This document shows, one piece after another, positions 11,419-23,984 of a stretch of DNA of 64,000 nucleotides (the stretch's first letter is position 1; each line of letters opens with the position of its first letter). Under the pieces are notes generated by a model. It was given only the letters and a program-made list of their open reading frames with translations. It did no database searches and was not told where the DNA came from. The position numbers were made by a program, and so were the translations under genes. This stretch comes from Epiperipatus broadwayi (Eukaryota; Onychophora; Udeonychophora; Euonychophora; Peripatidae), in the NCBI GenBank assembly GCA_028023455.1, contig JAQFVV010012435.1, forward strand, positions 1,736,001-1,800,000. Reading direction: 5' to 3'.

Positions 11419-11626
11419 CAATATACGTAATTATATAATTGAATATTTATAAATACAGTAATCCTCATAGTCTTTGTCAACTAACACTTTGAAAGGCTAA
11501 CCTTCCCACAATTCTGTTATCTTAATATTTGCTGCCTACCTGTTAATTAAGTCATGGATAAAAATTTTAAAATATATCTGATTACTGTATTCATAAATAT
11601 TCAATTATATAGTTACATATATTAAT
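11419..11626. mobile_element. Short foldback
   Basis: Arms 11420-11465 and 11579-11625 are reverse complements (shared atataattgaatatttat and atacagtaatc). The spacer of about 115 nt is GC-richer and non-coding. No target duplication identified. Confidence 0.65.
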
Positions 11627-11880
11627 AATGATATATAAAAGCCTTTTTTGGCACATTATTTTATGCTCTTACTATGTATTAAACATTAACCATGTGCCTA
11701 AAAAAGGTTTATATATATATATATATAGCTGTCATATATGATATTTTTGAAATTTATTATAATAATTTTAAGTAAATGAATATCACAATTTTGTGATGAT
11801 AGTGATAAACTTTTGCCAGTTATAAACAGTCTTTTACAAGTTAGGATTAAAATTTCCTTCCATTTGTTCTTATTTGCATT

Positions 11881-12120
11881 ACATATACACCTCAATTTAT
11901 ACTCCACAATGCAGTTTATCATCTAATTTAATTTATCTCCTCTTGCCTACAGTTTCAACTGTCCAGCAGTCATCATCAGCTACTTCTCTAACCAGTTAGG
12001 AATGGTGAGATTTGTAAAAGATCTGATGATGATTGCTGGACATTTGAAACTGTAGGCAAGACGAGATAAAATAAATCACATCTTAAACTGCATCGTAGAG
12101 AGTAAATTGAGGTGTATATG
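11881..12120. mobile_element. Foldback with decayed hammerhead-like arms
   Basis: Left arm 11881-11977 and right arm 12023-12120 are inverted copies sharing catatacacctcaattta and cttgcctacagtttcaa. Each arm read outward from the centre contains CTGATGA, a short stem, then GAAAC, reminiscent of a hammerhead core, but stem I cannot be paired, so the ribozyme call is weak. A 9-bp ttaggatta occurs on both sides (11841 and 12184) but leaves tails on both ends and may be chance. Confidence 0.65.
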
Positions 12121-12495
12121 GTATATTATATTATACAAATTTGGATTACAAAGTAATTTAGAAAAAAAAAGGGAAAATATAATTTAGGATTATGGATTCG
12201 AATAGTTTTTTATTTTTTCAGTAATTTTTTTTTGTACGAATCAATGTCTGATTTATCATATCACCAGAATCAATTTTCTGTTTCCTTTAGCATTCAATTT
12301 TTTGATTAAAAGATGTTTGTGGCTAACATTTCTTAGAATTTTTTTTTCCCTTTTTTAACAAAATAACTAAATGTCCACTCCGTCCCATTTTTTTTTACTC
12401 CGCTAATATATAACATATATCACATCTACAAAAATTGTTTCATCATCGCTTTTATCTTTGAAGTCATATTTCTAAGCATTCCCTATAAGTGGTTT

Positions 12496-12729
12496 TAAAC
12501 CACTAAACATCACATGATCACCATCTCATCCTAGCACATAATTGTTGTAAACAAAGGCAAAACTCTCCACCATACAGTAGTGCCACCTTGTGCTAACAAG
12601 AGTAATCAATGGATGCCAGAAGGCTTGTGCTCTAGATAGGGATTTTATGCACAAGCCTTCTGGCATCCATTGATTACTCTTGTTAGCACAAGGTGGCACT
12701 ACTGTAAGGTGGAGAGTTTTGCCTTTGTT
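12496..12729. mobile_element. Foldback element, GGCAAAACTC family, copy 2
   Basis: An almost perfect palindrome (about 12545-12729): left arm aacaaaggcaaaactc then atcaatggatgccagaag, mirrored on the right. A one-sided left tail of about 50 nt (12496-12545, containing catcacatgatcaccatct) is shared with the copy at 47695. The 12-bp duplication tataagtggttt stands at 12484-12495 and 12730-12741. The open frame inside is a palindrome artefact. Confidence 0.85.
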
Positions 12730-12741
12730 TATAAGTGGTTT

Positions 12742-13515
12742 AATTGTAAAGACTTCCATACGTTCCCGAAATTATATTCTGTCTCCCACGACCGATTTCC
12801 AGTAATTGGCTCCTGATCAAACACTTCATTACCATTTATATTATTGTCTTCCAAACAGTTTAAAACTCACTGACTATTGTTGCAGAATCTTTTTCGAGAG
12901 ACATCTTTGGAAAAATAATAATTATACAAGTGAATTAGTGTTGCATAACTTTTAGTTGTTTTTTTTTAAAAAAAAAATCCAGAACAATTTAAAAACATTA
13001 CTTTATAAAAGCATTCATTATATTTTTATATTTCTTATTGTATAACACAGTTGTTCCTATTCTCATTTTTGAGCTTTTCTTTTAAATTTCATCACAATAA
13101 AATATTGATAGGAAAACTCTTTTTTGATAGTTTGCAGTGGTCATCTTGTGTTTATATATTGTTTTCTTACATTGATAAAACGATTAATTAAGTAATGGAA
13201 TGCAATTTTATTATATGTATATAACCTGCTACTGTCTGTAAATAATATAAAATGGTTGAATTTTGAAACCATTGTCTTATGTGAAGTTTTTCCCCTCCTT
13301 TAAAATATAAAAATCATCTCTCTTATCTCCAATCTATGTGTAATGCACATCAGTTTAATTAAAGATTAATGCAATTGATGCATAGTATTTTTTTATTTTA
13401 AAAATTACATACAACAAATACAAATGGCATTAGCAGGGTCGCCATGTGTGAATATGCAGGTTGTGTGGAGCATTGGGGTGGGCAAGATAACAAGATAATA
13501 AAATTTATATGTAAA
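12742..13515. other. AT-rich non-coding DNA
   Basis: No gene or repeat family recognised. Confidence 0.5.
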
Positions 13516-13517
13516 TA

Positions 13518-13935
13518 ATATATTCTGAGTGAAAATATGTTTTATTTAAATATGAGAAAACTTATTTACTTAAACTTATTATGACAATTGCGGGAGCCTT
13601 TAATTTTGAGATTTGAAATATATTACATATATACTCTTATCATTATGCCAAAACGAACACTGATTCTATTTTGTCACGATAATTAATAAAACTTAAATAT
13701 TAAATGTTTAGATTTCCACATCACTTTATTATTAGAAACATGTTCTGACTGTAAATACTTTTTATTCAAATATAAGAGAAATCTTTCTTTACTTAGATTT
13801 ATGGTGATTATTGCTCAAGCCTTGAAAGATGTTTCACGTATATTCTATAATTGCATAAAACTGAACAGGCTGATACCCTTTCATTACTATAATTAATAAA
13901 ATGAAAATGTTTAGATTTCCCAGTCACTTTTATTT
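13518..13935. repeat. Degenerate tandem repeat, about 215-bp period
   Basis: Two units share ttctgagtgaaaata / ttctgactgtaaata, a tatgagaaa block, tttactta, then a GC-richer segment, then cataattaataaaa and aatgtttagatttcc. Units are roughly 75% alike by eye. Non-coding. Confidence 0.65.
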
Positions 13936-14097
13936 AAATATTCTAACTTATATAAAAATTAACATATTATTATTAATAGTTTATTTAAAAATACAATTTT
14001 TTTAAAAAAATATTGCCTCATAATTACAGTAATTCTGCATGTGATGAAATTATTTTTATCAATGATATTTTACAGTCTAAATGACTTATTCATTTTA

Positions 14098-14155
14098 GAG
14101 TATTCGGTAGAGTGGCCAACTTTGAGGTTGTAGGATCGATTCTGATGCTGTCTTG
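14098..14155 (+). repeat. tRNA-derived SINE head, relic
   Basis: TTCGGTAGAGTGGCCAAC resembles a tRNA D arm (A box) and GGATCGATTCTGATG, some 25 nt on, a TΨC arm (B box GGTTCGANTCC). Spacing suits a tRNA. Acceptor stem and tail are not preserved. Confidence 0.45.
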
Positions 14156-14169
14156 GGCAAATTTTTTTA

Positions 14170-15890
14170 ATAACAATGTTATCTTTTTTTCTTTTTATTA
14201 TGCCATATTATCTTTTTACACATTTTACTAAATAATTTTAATAATGATATAAAAAATTATATGCTGTATCACCTTTTTACTCGTTTTACTAAACAGCTTT
14301 TTTTTTTGGATGAGGACCCAGGTTTGTTTTTTTTGCTAAAAACACAATTGATTTATAATCAATTCCATAATGTTCAATTTTTATGTAATTTCATCATAAC
14401 AGTTTTATTTAATGCCAACTTTTGCTTGATTGCAATAGTGATAAATTCTAAAAAATATATCTAGCAGAACAAACAAAGTGTTTGATTTTTTTTATAGTTA
14501 TCCAGTATAAACAAAATAAAGGGCAAGGTGTTTCAATTGTTTCTAAAAATGTTTTGAATAAACGATGTAAGTATGGAAATATAAAATTTCTTTAAGTAAA
14601 TGCTAGTTAAATCGCTAATTATCAAACTATATAATAAAGTATAATATACATAATAGGACTTAATTATTAATAATCATTAAAGAATAAATATTGTATTATT
14701 GAAAGAAGTGAATCTATTTTTATTAACAGAAATGTAAACATGATATGTGGGTTAGACGTTCTGAATAGATTTTTAAAATTAAAGAACTTTTTAAGAAGTT
14801 GCCAATAGAATGTAAGAATTATATCAGCTATTTAAATTGACTTATTTTGGTGGATCTAATGAAATATAAATGTTATATCAATAAACAATGTAAATGTGAA
14901 AACTTAAAATATTGGACTGTAGATATAATAAATTATAGTTATTAATAGTGGAATAACACCACATAAAAAAATAAATAACAGTGTAAATAATTTATTATTG
15001 GAGGAATTTTCAGTGGTTTTTCAAAGAAACGAACTATTTTTAATAAATTATTGATATATTACTTAAAGTTAATCTAAATATTGGTTCAGAAAGAATAATG
15101 TAGAAAAACCAGACTCTTTTCTCGATGCTATGTGGAATGGACTTCAGAAACAAAGCAGTCAAATATACTCTGGCTGTAGATAATATTTTTAAAACCAGAT
15201 AAGGAAATTAGAATTACTTATGTAATATCAGAGCCAACTTGAGAAGGGGAGGGGAGCAGTGCAATGTTTTTATGGATATGGGTGGTGGTATTTTTTTTTA
15301 AATATGATAAAAACACTTAGAAGATATTAATAAGATTATCTTATTTGCAGATATTTTCTATCTCTATTAGCAATTTTGCAAGATTGTCCAAAAAATATGA
15401 AAATTTTTGAAAGAAAAAAAAAATAAAAATTTCAAATTTACTAAATAAATATTTTTGTTTTAAGGTATTATTTAATTATTGTTGCAACAATTATTTTTAA
15501 AAAAAAAATATTTTTTTTATTTTAGCATGTGTTTTATTTGGTTTATTTTATAGAAATAAGTAAATAAATAAAAATGTAAGGTATTTATTGAACACGTTAA
15601 ATGACTAAACCCATATTTTCAAATTTTTCTTACAAAAGTGCTAGGGAAAAATGGGTTTTTAATTTACAAATTTTATTTCATAGAATGGGGAAGCACTAAA
15701 ATTTACTTGCACAAAGGTGCCTCTTATCCATGCTGCAGCACTGGGCATCGGCAGTTTTTAATAATTACTACAATCTTGATGTAGGCTTATATGCAATTGT
15801 TGCATATATATAGTTTTGAATTCATTTCTTTTTGCTGGATATTATTATCAATATCACATTAATATTTGAGCTCGATCCTACCTATTATCA
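14170..15890. other. AT-rich non-coding DNA
   Basis: No gene recognised. Two short similar stretches (tcaataaacgatgtaagt near 14557 and tcaataaacaatgtaaat near 14878) hint at a very old repeat. The GC-richer piece 15110-15260 has no sustained open frame. Confidence 0.5.
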
Positions 15891-15895
15891 TCTAG

Positions 15896-16224
15896 CATTT
15901 CCCAACTTTTTGATACTTGTGTACTCCCTTTAAACCGATGTCTATAAATTGTACATCTTGTCTTGCTGTTTTTTAAATACTAATACTTTGTTCAGTATCT
16001 GTATTAACCTTCCCTATTTACTTTGAAACATATGTCGCAGCATTGCTAAACAAATTGCTTCTGAAATGTTGGATATCCCTTTCCTTTTTTCTTTTCCAGT
16101 TCCTTTAATTTTCATGGATGTGAATTGTAAATTTCATCTTTCTCCATTATTACTGATTATTTTTCATGTATCCCTGAACAGCCTAAGGTTTATCCCTAAG
16201 TATACCACTGGTTGGAAACCACTG
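15896..16224. mobile_element. hAT-type MITE
   Basis: The left end reads catttcccaactttttgat with acttgtgtactccct following. The right end, reverse-complemented, starts CAGTGGTTTCCAACC with GTGGTATACTTAGG. This is the classic hAT (Charlie-like) terminal pattern CAGTGG-TTCCCAACC followed by a GTACCCC-type segment. The left CAGTGG is eroded. Length about 330 bp with no transposase, so non-autonomous. The 8-bp target duplication is not clean. Confidence 0.6.
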
Positions 16225-16699
16225 ATCTTGATAATATAATGAGAGCCACCCAAAATGATGGTGCTTTGTTAATATAATAACTGGTCATGTTTCTAAGAAG
16301 ATACCTAGGCAGTGGTGAGTGATGATGTAAGACAATCCAAAATTTATAAATACATGCTTCATGCATCATATATATATAAAATTGACAAATGAATAAATTA
16401 AACAAACTGCATATATGCATTTTAAACACAAATAAAGCCAAGGTATTATTGTAATTGAATTACATTCATATTTTAGTGCATTTAGCTTTATATTTAATTT
16501 TTAAAAGTTATTACTTTATTAATTATTAATAATGACTTGAAAGGTTGCTATTCTTCCACATGCGCCTTACTATTACCTTCAGACAGCCAATAGCTGTTAA
16601 ACAGCAGTCTGAGGAGCGATCAGGCGTAGACACATGACAGAGATTTTTTGACAAGAAAAGAATGACACCACTCTTTTCTTTTACTTAACTTTTATATAT

Positions 16700-16790
16700 A
16701 TTCATGCTTTCAAGCCAAGATGCTTAAGACTGGCTTATATATATATATATATAAAAGTTAAGTAAAAGAAAAGAGTGATATCATTTTTTT
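16700..16790 (+). promoter_or_regulatory. TATA-containing module with downstream hairpin (a)
   Basis: Sequence ttcatgctttcaagccaaga, then ttaagactggcttatatata, then agttaagtaaa and a stem-loop. The same order (block, TATA-like run, A-rich spacer, hairpin) recurs at 16880, 23571, 23891 and 61862. Promoter function is inferred from the conserved TATA-like box only. Confidence 0.4.
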
Positions 16791-16879
16791 CTTGTCAAAA
16801 AATCTCTGTCATGTGTCTAGGCCTGATCGCTCCTCAAAGAATGACACCACTCTTTTCTTTTACTTAACTTTTATATATA

Positions 16880-16971
16880 TTCATGCTTTCAAGCCAAGAT
16901 GCTTAAGACTGGCTTATATATATAAAAGTTAAGTAAAAGAAAAGAGTGGTATCATTCTTTTCTTGTCAAAA
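16880..16971 (+). promoter_or_regulatory. TATA-containing module with downstream hairpin (b)
   Basis: Second copy inside the same foldback: gcttaagactggcttatata, tataaaagttaagtaaaag, then a hairpin in which aagaaaagagtg faces cattcttttctt. Confidence 0.4.
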
Positions 16972-17139
16972 AATCTCTGTCATGTGTCTAGGCCTGATCG
17001 CTCCTCAGACCGCTGTTTAACAGCTATTGGCTGTCTGAAGGTAATAGTAAGGCGCATGTGGAAGAATAGCAACCTTTCAAGTCATTACTAATATAATAAC
17101 AACATGCGATTTAAACAAAATATTATTTATTAATTATTG

Positions 17140-19075
17140 TATAATTTAAAAATTACAATTTTAAAATAAATTTTACTCTTATCAAGGTATCCCATTTACT
17201 ACCCTCGATTATTATCATTATTATTTTACCTTAAATACCAAAGTGTCATAGAACTTTTTTTAAAACTATATTGAATGTTTATAATATTAAAATTTATTAC
17301 ATTTCAGTATAGTCATGTCGATATTATTATTATTATTTTTTTCTGAAAATTTTTTAATGCTTTGAAAACACATTCAATACATAAAATTCTGGAGCCATAT
17401 TTTAAAAATCATTTCCCTTTAAAAATGTTGAATTTTAATGCACTTTTTATTATATTAAAAAAATAAAAGTAAAAGCCATTAATAGGATATATCACGTAGA
17501 GGGTGTGTGTGAGCATTTAATTTAGAAAATCTTGGATATATTAGATACTTTTCAATTTGACTGTATTTTGCATAAAAATTTGATTGCTTTATCTCAATTA
17601 GTATAGGGCTCTTTACTTTTAACGATTATTGAAAATTGGGTGTTAGGATAAATTGTGTAATGGATGTAATAGGATAAGATATTTTTCTATGGTTTGGTTT
17701 TAGGGAATCAATGCTGTGGAAAGAAAATATATTATTGATAATAAATTTTCTAAAATAGACTTTAACTAATTTTAAATTATTAACTCACCCATTTATATAA
17801 ATATCAAGGTGTAAAGAGAAGACTTGGTAAAAAGATAATGCAAGTATGTGCTGTGTCCACAACCTGGGTTCAAATTAAGACAAGTTTTTTAAGTTTCAAA
17901 CATGTTGAGGATTTTTTTTTTAGAGCTGGTTTGTAATAACTGATATTATTAACTACTCAAAATGGGGGTAGTAACGGTTATCTACGATTCTTAGAGATTA
18001 AAATGAGGATGGGAAGATAAACATTTAACCTATAATGTGGGAAGATAAACATTTAACCTATAATATGGATTGTTGGAAAGACTTATTATTTAAAGACTAT
18101 TTTAACAACTTATCTTTATTTCAAGATGTAAGCTAATTGTAGATTAGTAAAACAGCAATAAATTTGTGTATGAATTCATAATAATAAAATATAATCTAAA
18201 GTATTTAAAAATATTTTTCTTTAGGGGATACGATGGCATTTAAAAAAAAATAAAAAAATGTGGAGTCTTCAGCTATATAAAAAGTCGGTTTTAATTGAAG
18301 AAATTTGTAGTTGTTTGTGTTTGAATGCAACCCAAATATTTTGATTATGTTTTTTCTCCTCTCACTACTAAAATTGAATGTAATTAAGTTCAGTCGTTAT
18401 TAAAAGTTATATTTAAAAAGCGTATGCTTTTAAAAACTTAATACTTGGTAATTTGATAGAAGACTTGAAACTTTTCTGCCACTCATGCAGAAAGTATTTC
18501 ATCCTTGGAGCGTTTCTGATAAAAAAAAAACCAACAACTTTTCTGTAACTAAAATATCTGAACAGATTATAATTACCTGAAATTTTTAATATCTACATTT
18601 ATTCTACTTCACTTGTTTCAACTATTTTTACAAAAATGGTCACTGGTGTACCTTGATATAAATTAAGCTCTGTTTAATTATATTGTCATTTTATTTTCGA
18701 TTGTTGATAATTCTGCCCTTCCACCCTCCGTTTATGCATAAATTCAATAAAAATATAGACTGAAATTAGTTATTCAATTTAACAATGTTTTAACGTAAAG
18801 TGCTATTGATTGCATAGAGTTACTTACTGTGATATATATAATGCTTAAAAGGAATACACATTTATTGTACAAAATGCATATATGTAAACATTAACGAAAG
18901 CTATAGTTAAGAAATTTGTAGACTAATAACAGAATCATTGACTTATCATGAAATGTTTTTTTACAATGCTGCTTATCAATAAATTTTCTGTCCTGAAATT
19001 TCTTCACGGGCCTTTTTTTTTTTTATTTACTTAAAATTTCAAATGTCAATATCTTTTGTATATATATTTTTCGAT
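17140..19075. other. AT-rich non-coding DNA
   Basis: No gene recognised. A TATTATTATT run lies near 17320. The stretch 17800-17890 ends in a possible B-box-like tgggttcaaatt, too isolated to call. Confidence 0.5.
18011..18066. repeat. Tandem duplication of 28 bp
   Basis: Two adjacent near-identical units beginning gggaagataaacatttaacc. Confidence 0.9.
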
Positions 19076-19139
19076 TCTTCTATTACTAGAATTGCTGTTT
19101 TGATGGTGTGATCCAATGCAATTACAAACGATTATTATT

Positions 19140-19345
19140 CTGTGGAATTTAGTACAATGATAAATGGTCTAAAAAGCTTGAGCTTCCTAGATTGAACCCA
19201 ACCTGTTACTTCTGATACTCATCCATAAAACATGACCTTTTGAATAACTGATTATTATTATCTATTGCTATTTAGTGCAGTGATTCATTTGAGAGATAAA
19301 AGTTCCTGGTTGTAATCCCAGCCTAGCCTTTCAAGTATTGAACAT
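19140..19345 (+). repeat. Two decayed tRNA-like SINE relics in tandem
   Basis: Two similar blocks (about 19140-19235 and 19255-19345). Each begins with attattatt, has ATTTAGTRCARTGAT (A-box-like) and about 30 nt later a B-box-like segment: GATTGAACCCAACC in the first, GGTTGTAATCCCAGCC in the second. A third related A-box region occurs near 47405. Degenerate; assignment rests on box spacing. Confidence 0.45.
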
Positions 19346-20205
19346 TACATGAGCTAACTTTTCAATTATTTTACTCATGTTAAAATGCTTTTAAGTGTTT
19401 GAGTGAAATCAGCTTTTTCCTAGACATTTTTAATATTTGAAAATCTGCTTTCCAATAAAATCAAAGAACATGGATGCAACACCTATTTGTTTAACCTACA
19501 TTTAATTTTTTTTTAATTGTATCATTTTTTTGAATGTCAGTTAAATCTTTATTGATATCACTAATTAATCCATTTTTGTCAAGAAATACATTTAAAAATA
19601 GATGTATGAATATTTGAAATTTAATTTTTTTATATATTTCAAAAACAGGGGATATAAGAAATAACTATTGTTTATCAAAAATTATTAGTTATTAAATGAT
19701 CAAGTCAAATGAATTAATAAAAAGCCATAGCAAAGTGATTTTCAGATATCTCAAAATAAAAAATGTTATTATGTTGTAATTTTCAGTTTAGTCTATGTAC
19801 TAGTGTTGACATTTTTGGTTTAATATAGATCTGTTATTTACAGATAAACCTTTCTACTTACTCTTACCATATTTGTTTTTATGGTGATTACTTGTGTTAG
19901 TTACGTTTGTTTTGTAAAATATACAGACTTTAAAATGAACTCTGGGATTTGTCACTCCATAAACTTTTAATTTCTCAAATCTTAATTACTATATTTTTGT
20001 TAATACCATTATTAGTTTTTTATTTTAACGTTTTCATCTGCTTTGCATTGATGTATCTTTGATATCATGTCCAATTTGTTACTAATTAAGCCTTATTAGT
20101 TAAATATACAATTCAAAGACACAGAATTACTATTAATACATATTATGTAATCAATCTTTTGAAATTTTATATCTGAATGAAAGAATATTTTGAATTAACA
20201 AGTGA
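19346..20205. other. AT-rich non-coding DNA
   Basis: No gene or repeat family recognised. Confidence 0.5.
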
Positions 20206-20207
20206 TC

Positions 20208-20580
20208 TTCCTATGAACATTTTTATTTATTTATTGCTTAGGATGTTTTTTCTCTCATTGCATGCATTTGTTTGTGTCTATGTAAGATATGACCTGTTAA
20301 TAATATTATTTTTGCTATCACATTATAGCTTTGCATTGTGTTTCTTATTTATTTTGTAGCCTGAATATAATATTGCTAATTAACTCAATCTGTTTTTGTA
20401 CAAACATTTTTTTTTAATTATTGCTTAGAGTGTTTTTCTCTTATCATGTGCACTATTATGTGTGTGTATGTAAGATATAACACATTAATGTTATCTTTGC
20501 TATCATATTATAGCTTTGCATTTTGTTTCTTGTCTATTTTATAGCCTAAATATATTATTGCTAATTAACTCAATCTGCTT
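20208..20580. repeat. Tandem duplication, about 187-bp period
   Basis: Two diverged units share attgcttag-gtgtttttctc, tatgtaagatat, ttatagctttgcatt, gtttctt and ttgctaattaactcaatctg. The short frame over the first unit is not preserved in the second, so it is non-coding. Confidence 0.75.
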
Positions 20581-20584
20581 TTAA

Positions 20585-21285
20585 GTAAAGAAATATCTGG
20601 GTAACTAAGTACATAGTATATCTAATGCTAGATTGGTAATTATATTAATAAATCATTATATAAAGTTTACATTAACTATTCAATAAACATATGTGTAACA
20701 AACATCAACTTTGTGACATTTTAACAAAAATTAACACAAATCACCTTTTCCAGAATGATCACTAGAAGGTATATGATTTTTTTTATTAATTGGCTGATGA
20801 TGACCTTGCATCCAGTTCATAATAAGTCTTACAAGACTTGACATCATTATTCTGTAGGAGATACTGGTTGATAATTTTTGATATGATGTGAGAGTTGATG
20901 TTAGTCATATATAAATTTATTCACTGGTTAATTTGAAGTTTGTTTGATGATAATATATATATTGAAACCATCTGGGTTACACGGCATACAGCAACATAGT
21001 TGTGTGTGCACATATATATATAAAGTAAAGGAAAAGTAGAAATAAACAGACAAATTTTTGTAAATATTTTCTACATTTCACTTGGAATAAGAATAATTGT
21101 AAAGGGTTAAATAACTCAATTTAAAACAGAATTTTATTACAAATTAAACAGTTAAAAAGATCTAATAAATATTATTTGTAACTCTAATTTTGAAATTTAA
21201 AAATAAGCATGTTTTCTGATAATTGTAAAAATGTAAATCTTTTTAATTAATTGGTAAATTTTCCCATCTAAGTAAAAACATGTAT
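20585..21285. other. AT-rich non-coding DNA
   Basis: No gene recognised; an imperfect hairpin lies around 20825-20860. Confidence 0.45.
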
Positions 21286-21289
21286 ATCA

Positions 21290-21865
21290 CACCTTGATAA
21301 AACTTCAAACTTGTTTCCAAAAGGATTAGACATTGAAAACAATCACTATGTTTTTAACATATGACCCAACCAAGATTACAAAAAGTCTGATAAAGAATAT
21401 GAGTTCAGTTTTGGCATGCATGTTTTGTAAAAGCTGATCAGGAGAGTCTGGTTTTAATATTTTGAGAAGCAGTGACCAAATAGGCCAGCTGCAAAGTTTG
21501 GATAGTAATTTTTTTTTTGAAGACAGTTCTTATCTTAATATTTGTATGAAGCAGAATAGCTAGCTGCAGAGTTGGACAGAGCTCCCATGAAGATGTATCT
21601 GAAGTCAAGAGAATAGGAAGCAGCTGCTCTACAGTTCAATGGTAGAGTTTGAATTTACATGGGGAAAAAAGACCCACTGCTTTGTATTGAAATTCATAGC
21701 TACAAATGTGTTCTGAAAAAACAGTTTGCAGACCTGAAGTTCATCAAACCTCAGACAGAAGGGAGAATGCCAACATACCTGATTATACCTTTTTGATTAT
21801 GACAATCCTGGACTATAACTGTCTTACCAAGACCAACTCACAAAGAGAAGCACTGATAAATATAT
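21290..21865. other. Unexplained GC-richer segment
   Basis: Visibly richer in G and C than the neighbouring kilobases, with several PvuII-like cagctg words, but every frame has frequent stops and no inverted or direct repeat structure was found. It could be an old transposon, an untranslated exon or a non-coding RNA. No function assigned. Confidence 0.3.
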
Positions 21866-21869
21866 ATAT

Positions 21870-23265
21870 ACACAATAATGAGTAGCATTATATATAATGA
21901 AAATGAAATTTTAAATAATTTCTTTGGTAAAAATGACATTTCAAAATCTTATATATTTTAAAAGATAACGAATAAATAAGTTTGCTTGAATTGTATTAAA
22001 ATGTAAATGTAATGATTGAATCATGGACAATTTATTTTGAAAAAAGAAAAAGAGGACATCAAAAATCTTTTTTAGATTATTTTAAAGATGCAATTAATTA
22101 ATTGAGAGTAACCTGTCATAAAAAAAGTTTTGAATTACCTGTCAAAAAATTGACTTAATTTTTTTTTAAAAAAAAGAAGGAAAAAGAAAATACTTTTACT
22201 GATTGAAAAAAAAAAGAGACTAATTAATAATATTAATTTATATCATCTATATGTCCATAAGTACATATGTATATGTGAATTTTATGTATAGTTTTCAAAT
22301 GGAATTTATTACAAAATATATTTTTAATAATTTTATTATTTTGATAAATTCAAACATGTTCATCTTATATCAAGTCACATGCCTGTGTGCTGAGTGGGTT
22401 TTAGGTATAAACATAGTGGAACTTATATGTAAACCACCATGTAGTAACTTAAATTTGTATATTAATAATGTAAATCACAATGTAATAACTTGAATATTTT
22501 AAATCACATATATGTAAATCACAATATGATACCTTTTTTATTATCGTATGTTAATCAAAATCAGAATACTTAATTGATATGCATAGCCTTATTCTACACC
22601 ATAATATCATTTTTTATTGTTAATAAACGTGTTCAATTATGAAAATTATTCCAGTGGTTGTAAATATTTTTAGAATATCTGTTTCCATCATCTTTTGGTC
22701 AACATAGCAGTAGTAGAGCTTATGTTATGTTCTCTGAGCTAGATATGTGTATAACAGCTGAATATATAAATGATGTATTTTTAGTGCTTATGGACATTCA
22801 CTGATGATCAGTCTATCATCCTGGTTGGCACAAAAGAGAATAATCTTTAAAGCCCATGCACTACATTTTATTTTAATTTAGTCTATTAGAAGTTATGTTT
22901 ATAGTTGATCAGTACAAATGGCCAGAGCATTGATGATCATCATGTTTTAATATCCCAGCATTATTCTTTTTATGATTATGGATTCCGATGGATGAGCACT
23001 TGGTTTGGGCCTCCAAATTAATAGTTAAATAATTTCCTAAATTATTTGATAAGATCCTGTTCCATAATGAGAAACTATAAAATGAAGTGGCTTTTCTCTA
23101 TGATCGATATGGTGATTAGTTATTTATTGCTTCATTCACTTCACAATTGTGTGAGGCTTGATTAATCAAAATTGTTTAATATATTTAAATATTATTTATA
23201 GCCTAAGCATAATTAGTTTTATGGAATTCAGTTCCTGCCATTCTATTTATAAGTTAACAATATAT
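21870..23265. other. AT-rich non-coding DNA
   Basis: Phrases such as tatgtaaatcac recur between 22430 and 22530 (minor local repeats). No gene recognised. Confidence 0.45.
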
Positions 23266-23570
23266 TTATATATCCAAGCCAGTCTAAAGTACTTAGATCT
23301 CAAAGCGTGAATATTAAATATCTTCACACTTAACTCACTGAGTTTAAATTACAAACATACAGCATGAAATCCTACCATTTACTATGCAGTGCGAGAGGTT
23401 TGCAGTCTCTCAATTTAATTTCAATACTGTTTGCGCTTTATAAAAATAAATATTATTTACATACATTACTGCATGTTATAACATCTAAAATTACTGTGTA
23501 GTAAATCATAGGATTTCACACTATGTTTGTAATTTAAACTCAGTGAGTTAAGTGTGAATATATTTAATAT

Positions 23571-23660
23571 TCACGCTTTCAGATCTAAGTACTTTAGACT
23601 GGCTTGGATATATAGAAAGACAAGTAAAGAATAGGTGGACCACCCTTTTCTTGTTAAATT
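23571..23660 (+). promoter_or_regulatory. TATA-containing module with downstream hairpin (c)
   Basis: tcacgctttcagatctaagt, tttagactggcttggatata, agacaagtaaag, then a perfect hairpin around ggtgg/ccacc. Same layout as at 16880 and 61862. Confidence 0.4.
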
Positions 23661-23890
23661 CTCTGTCTTGTATTTACGATCTGATGGGCTGTTAGATAGT
23701 AATGAGCATGAGAGGTTTGCAGTCTCTCAATTTAATTTCAATACTATTTGCACTTTATAAAAATAAATATTATTTACATACATTACTGCATGTTATAGCA
23801 TCTAAAACCTACTGCATAGTAAATCGTAGGATTTCATGCTGTATGTTTGTAATTTAAACTCAGTGAGTTAAGTTTGAAGATATTTAATAT

Positions 23891-23980
23891 TCACACTTTC
23901 AGATCTAAGTACATTAGACTGCCTTGGATATATAGAAAGACAAGTAAAGAATAGGGTGGGCCACCCTTTTCTTGTTAAAT
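23891..23980 (+). promoter_or_regulatory. TATA-containing module with downstream hairpin (d)
   Basis: Direct-repeat partner of the copy at 23571; the hairpin here is gggtgggccaccc. Confidence 0.4.
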
Positions 23981-23984
23981 ATAT

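Larger units (their letters stand above)
16528..17125. mobile_element. Large foldback with duplicated promoter-like centre
   Basis: Outer arms (16528-16660 and 16955-17088) are near-perfect inverted copies, sharing atgacttgaaaggttgctat and cagccaatagctgttaaaca. The middle holds a tandem duplication, each half again palindromic around an aacttttatatata block. A 13-bp direct repeat, tttattaattatt, flanks it (16515-16527 and 17126-17138), leaving a one-sided right tail of about 37 nt. The flanking repeat is A/T-only, so somewhat less certain. Confidence 0.8.
23271..23980. mobile_element. Composite foldback plus tandem repeat
   Basis: Arms at about 23271-23388 and 23500-23615 are inverted copies (shared ccaagccagtctaaagtact, cttaactcactgagtttaaa). 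The right part is then repeated in direct orientation with a 317-bp period: units start gagaggtttgcagtctctca at 23393 and 23710. Each unit ends in the TATA-containing module also found in the 16.5 kb foldback. No target duplication located, no coding content. Confidence 0.75.

Noticed and set aside
11935-12060. Functional hammerhead in the 11.9-12.1 kb foldback
   Set aside because: CTGATGA and GAAAC are present, but the bases around the would-be cleavage site cannot form stem I on either arm.
12526-12759. 77-residue minus frame
   Set aside because: It reads through both arms of a palindrome and exists only because stop codons happen to be absent there.
20790-20860. CTGATGATGA near 20800 as another hammerhead
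   Set aside because: No GAAA at the right distance and no stem II.
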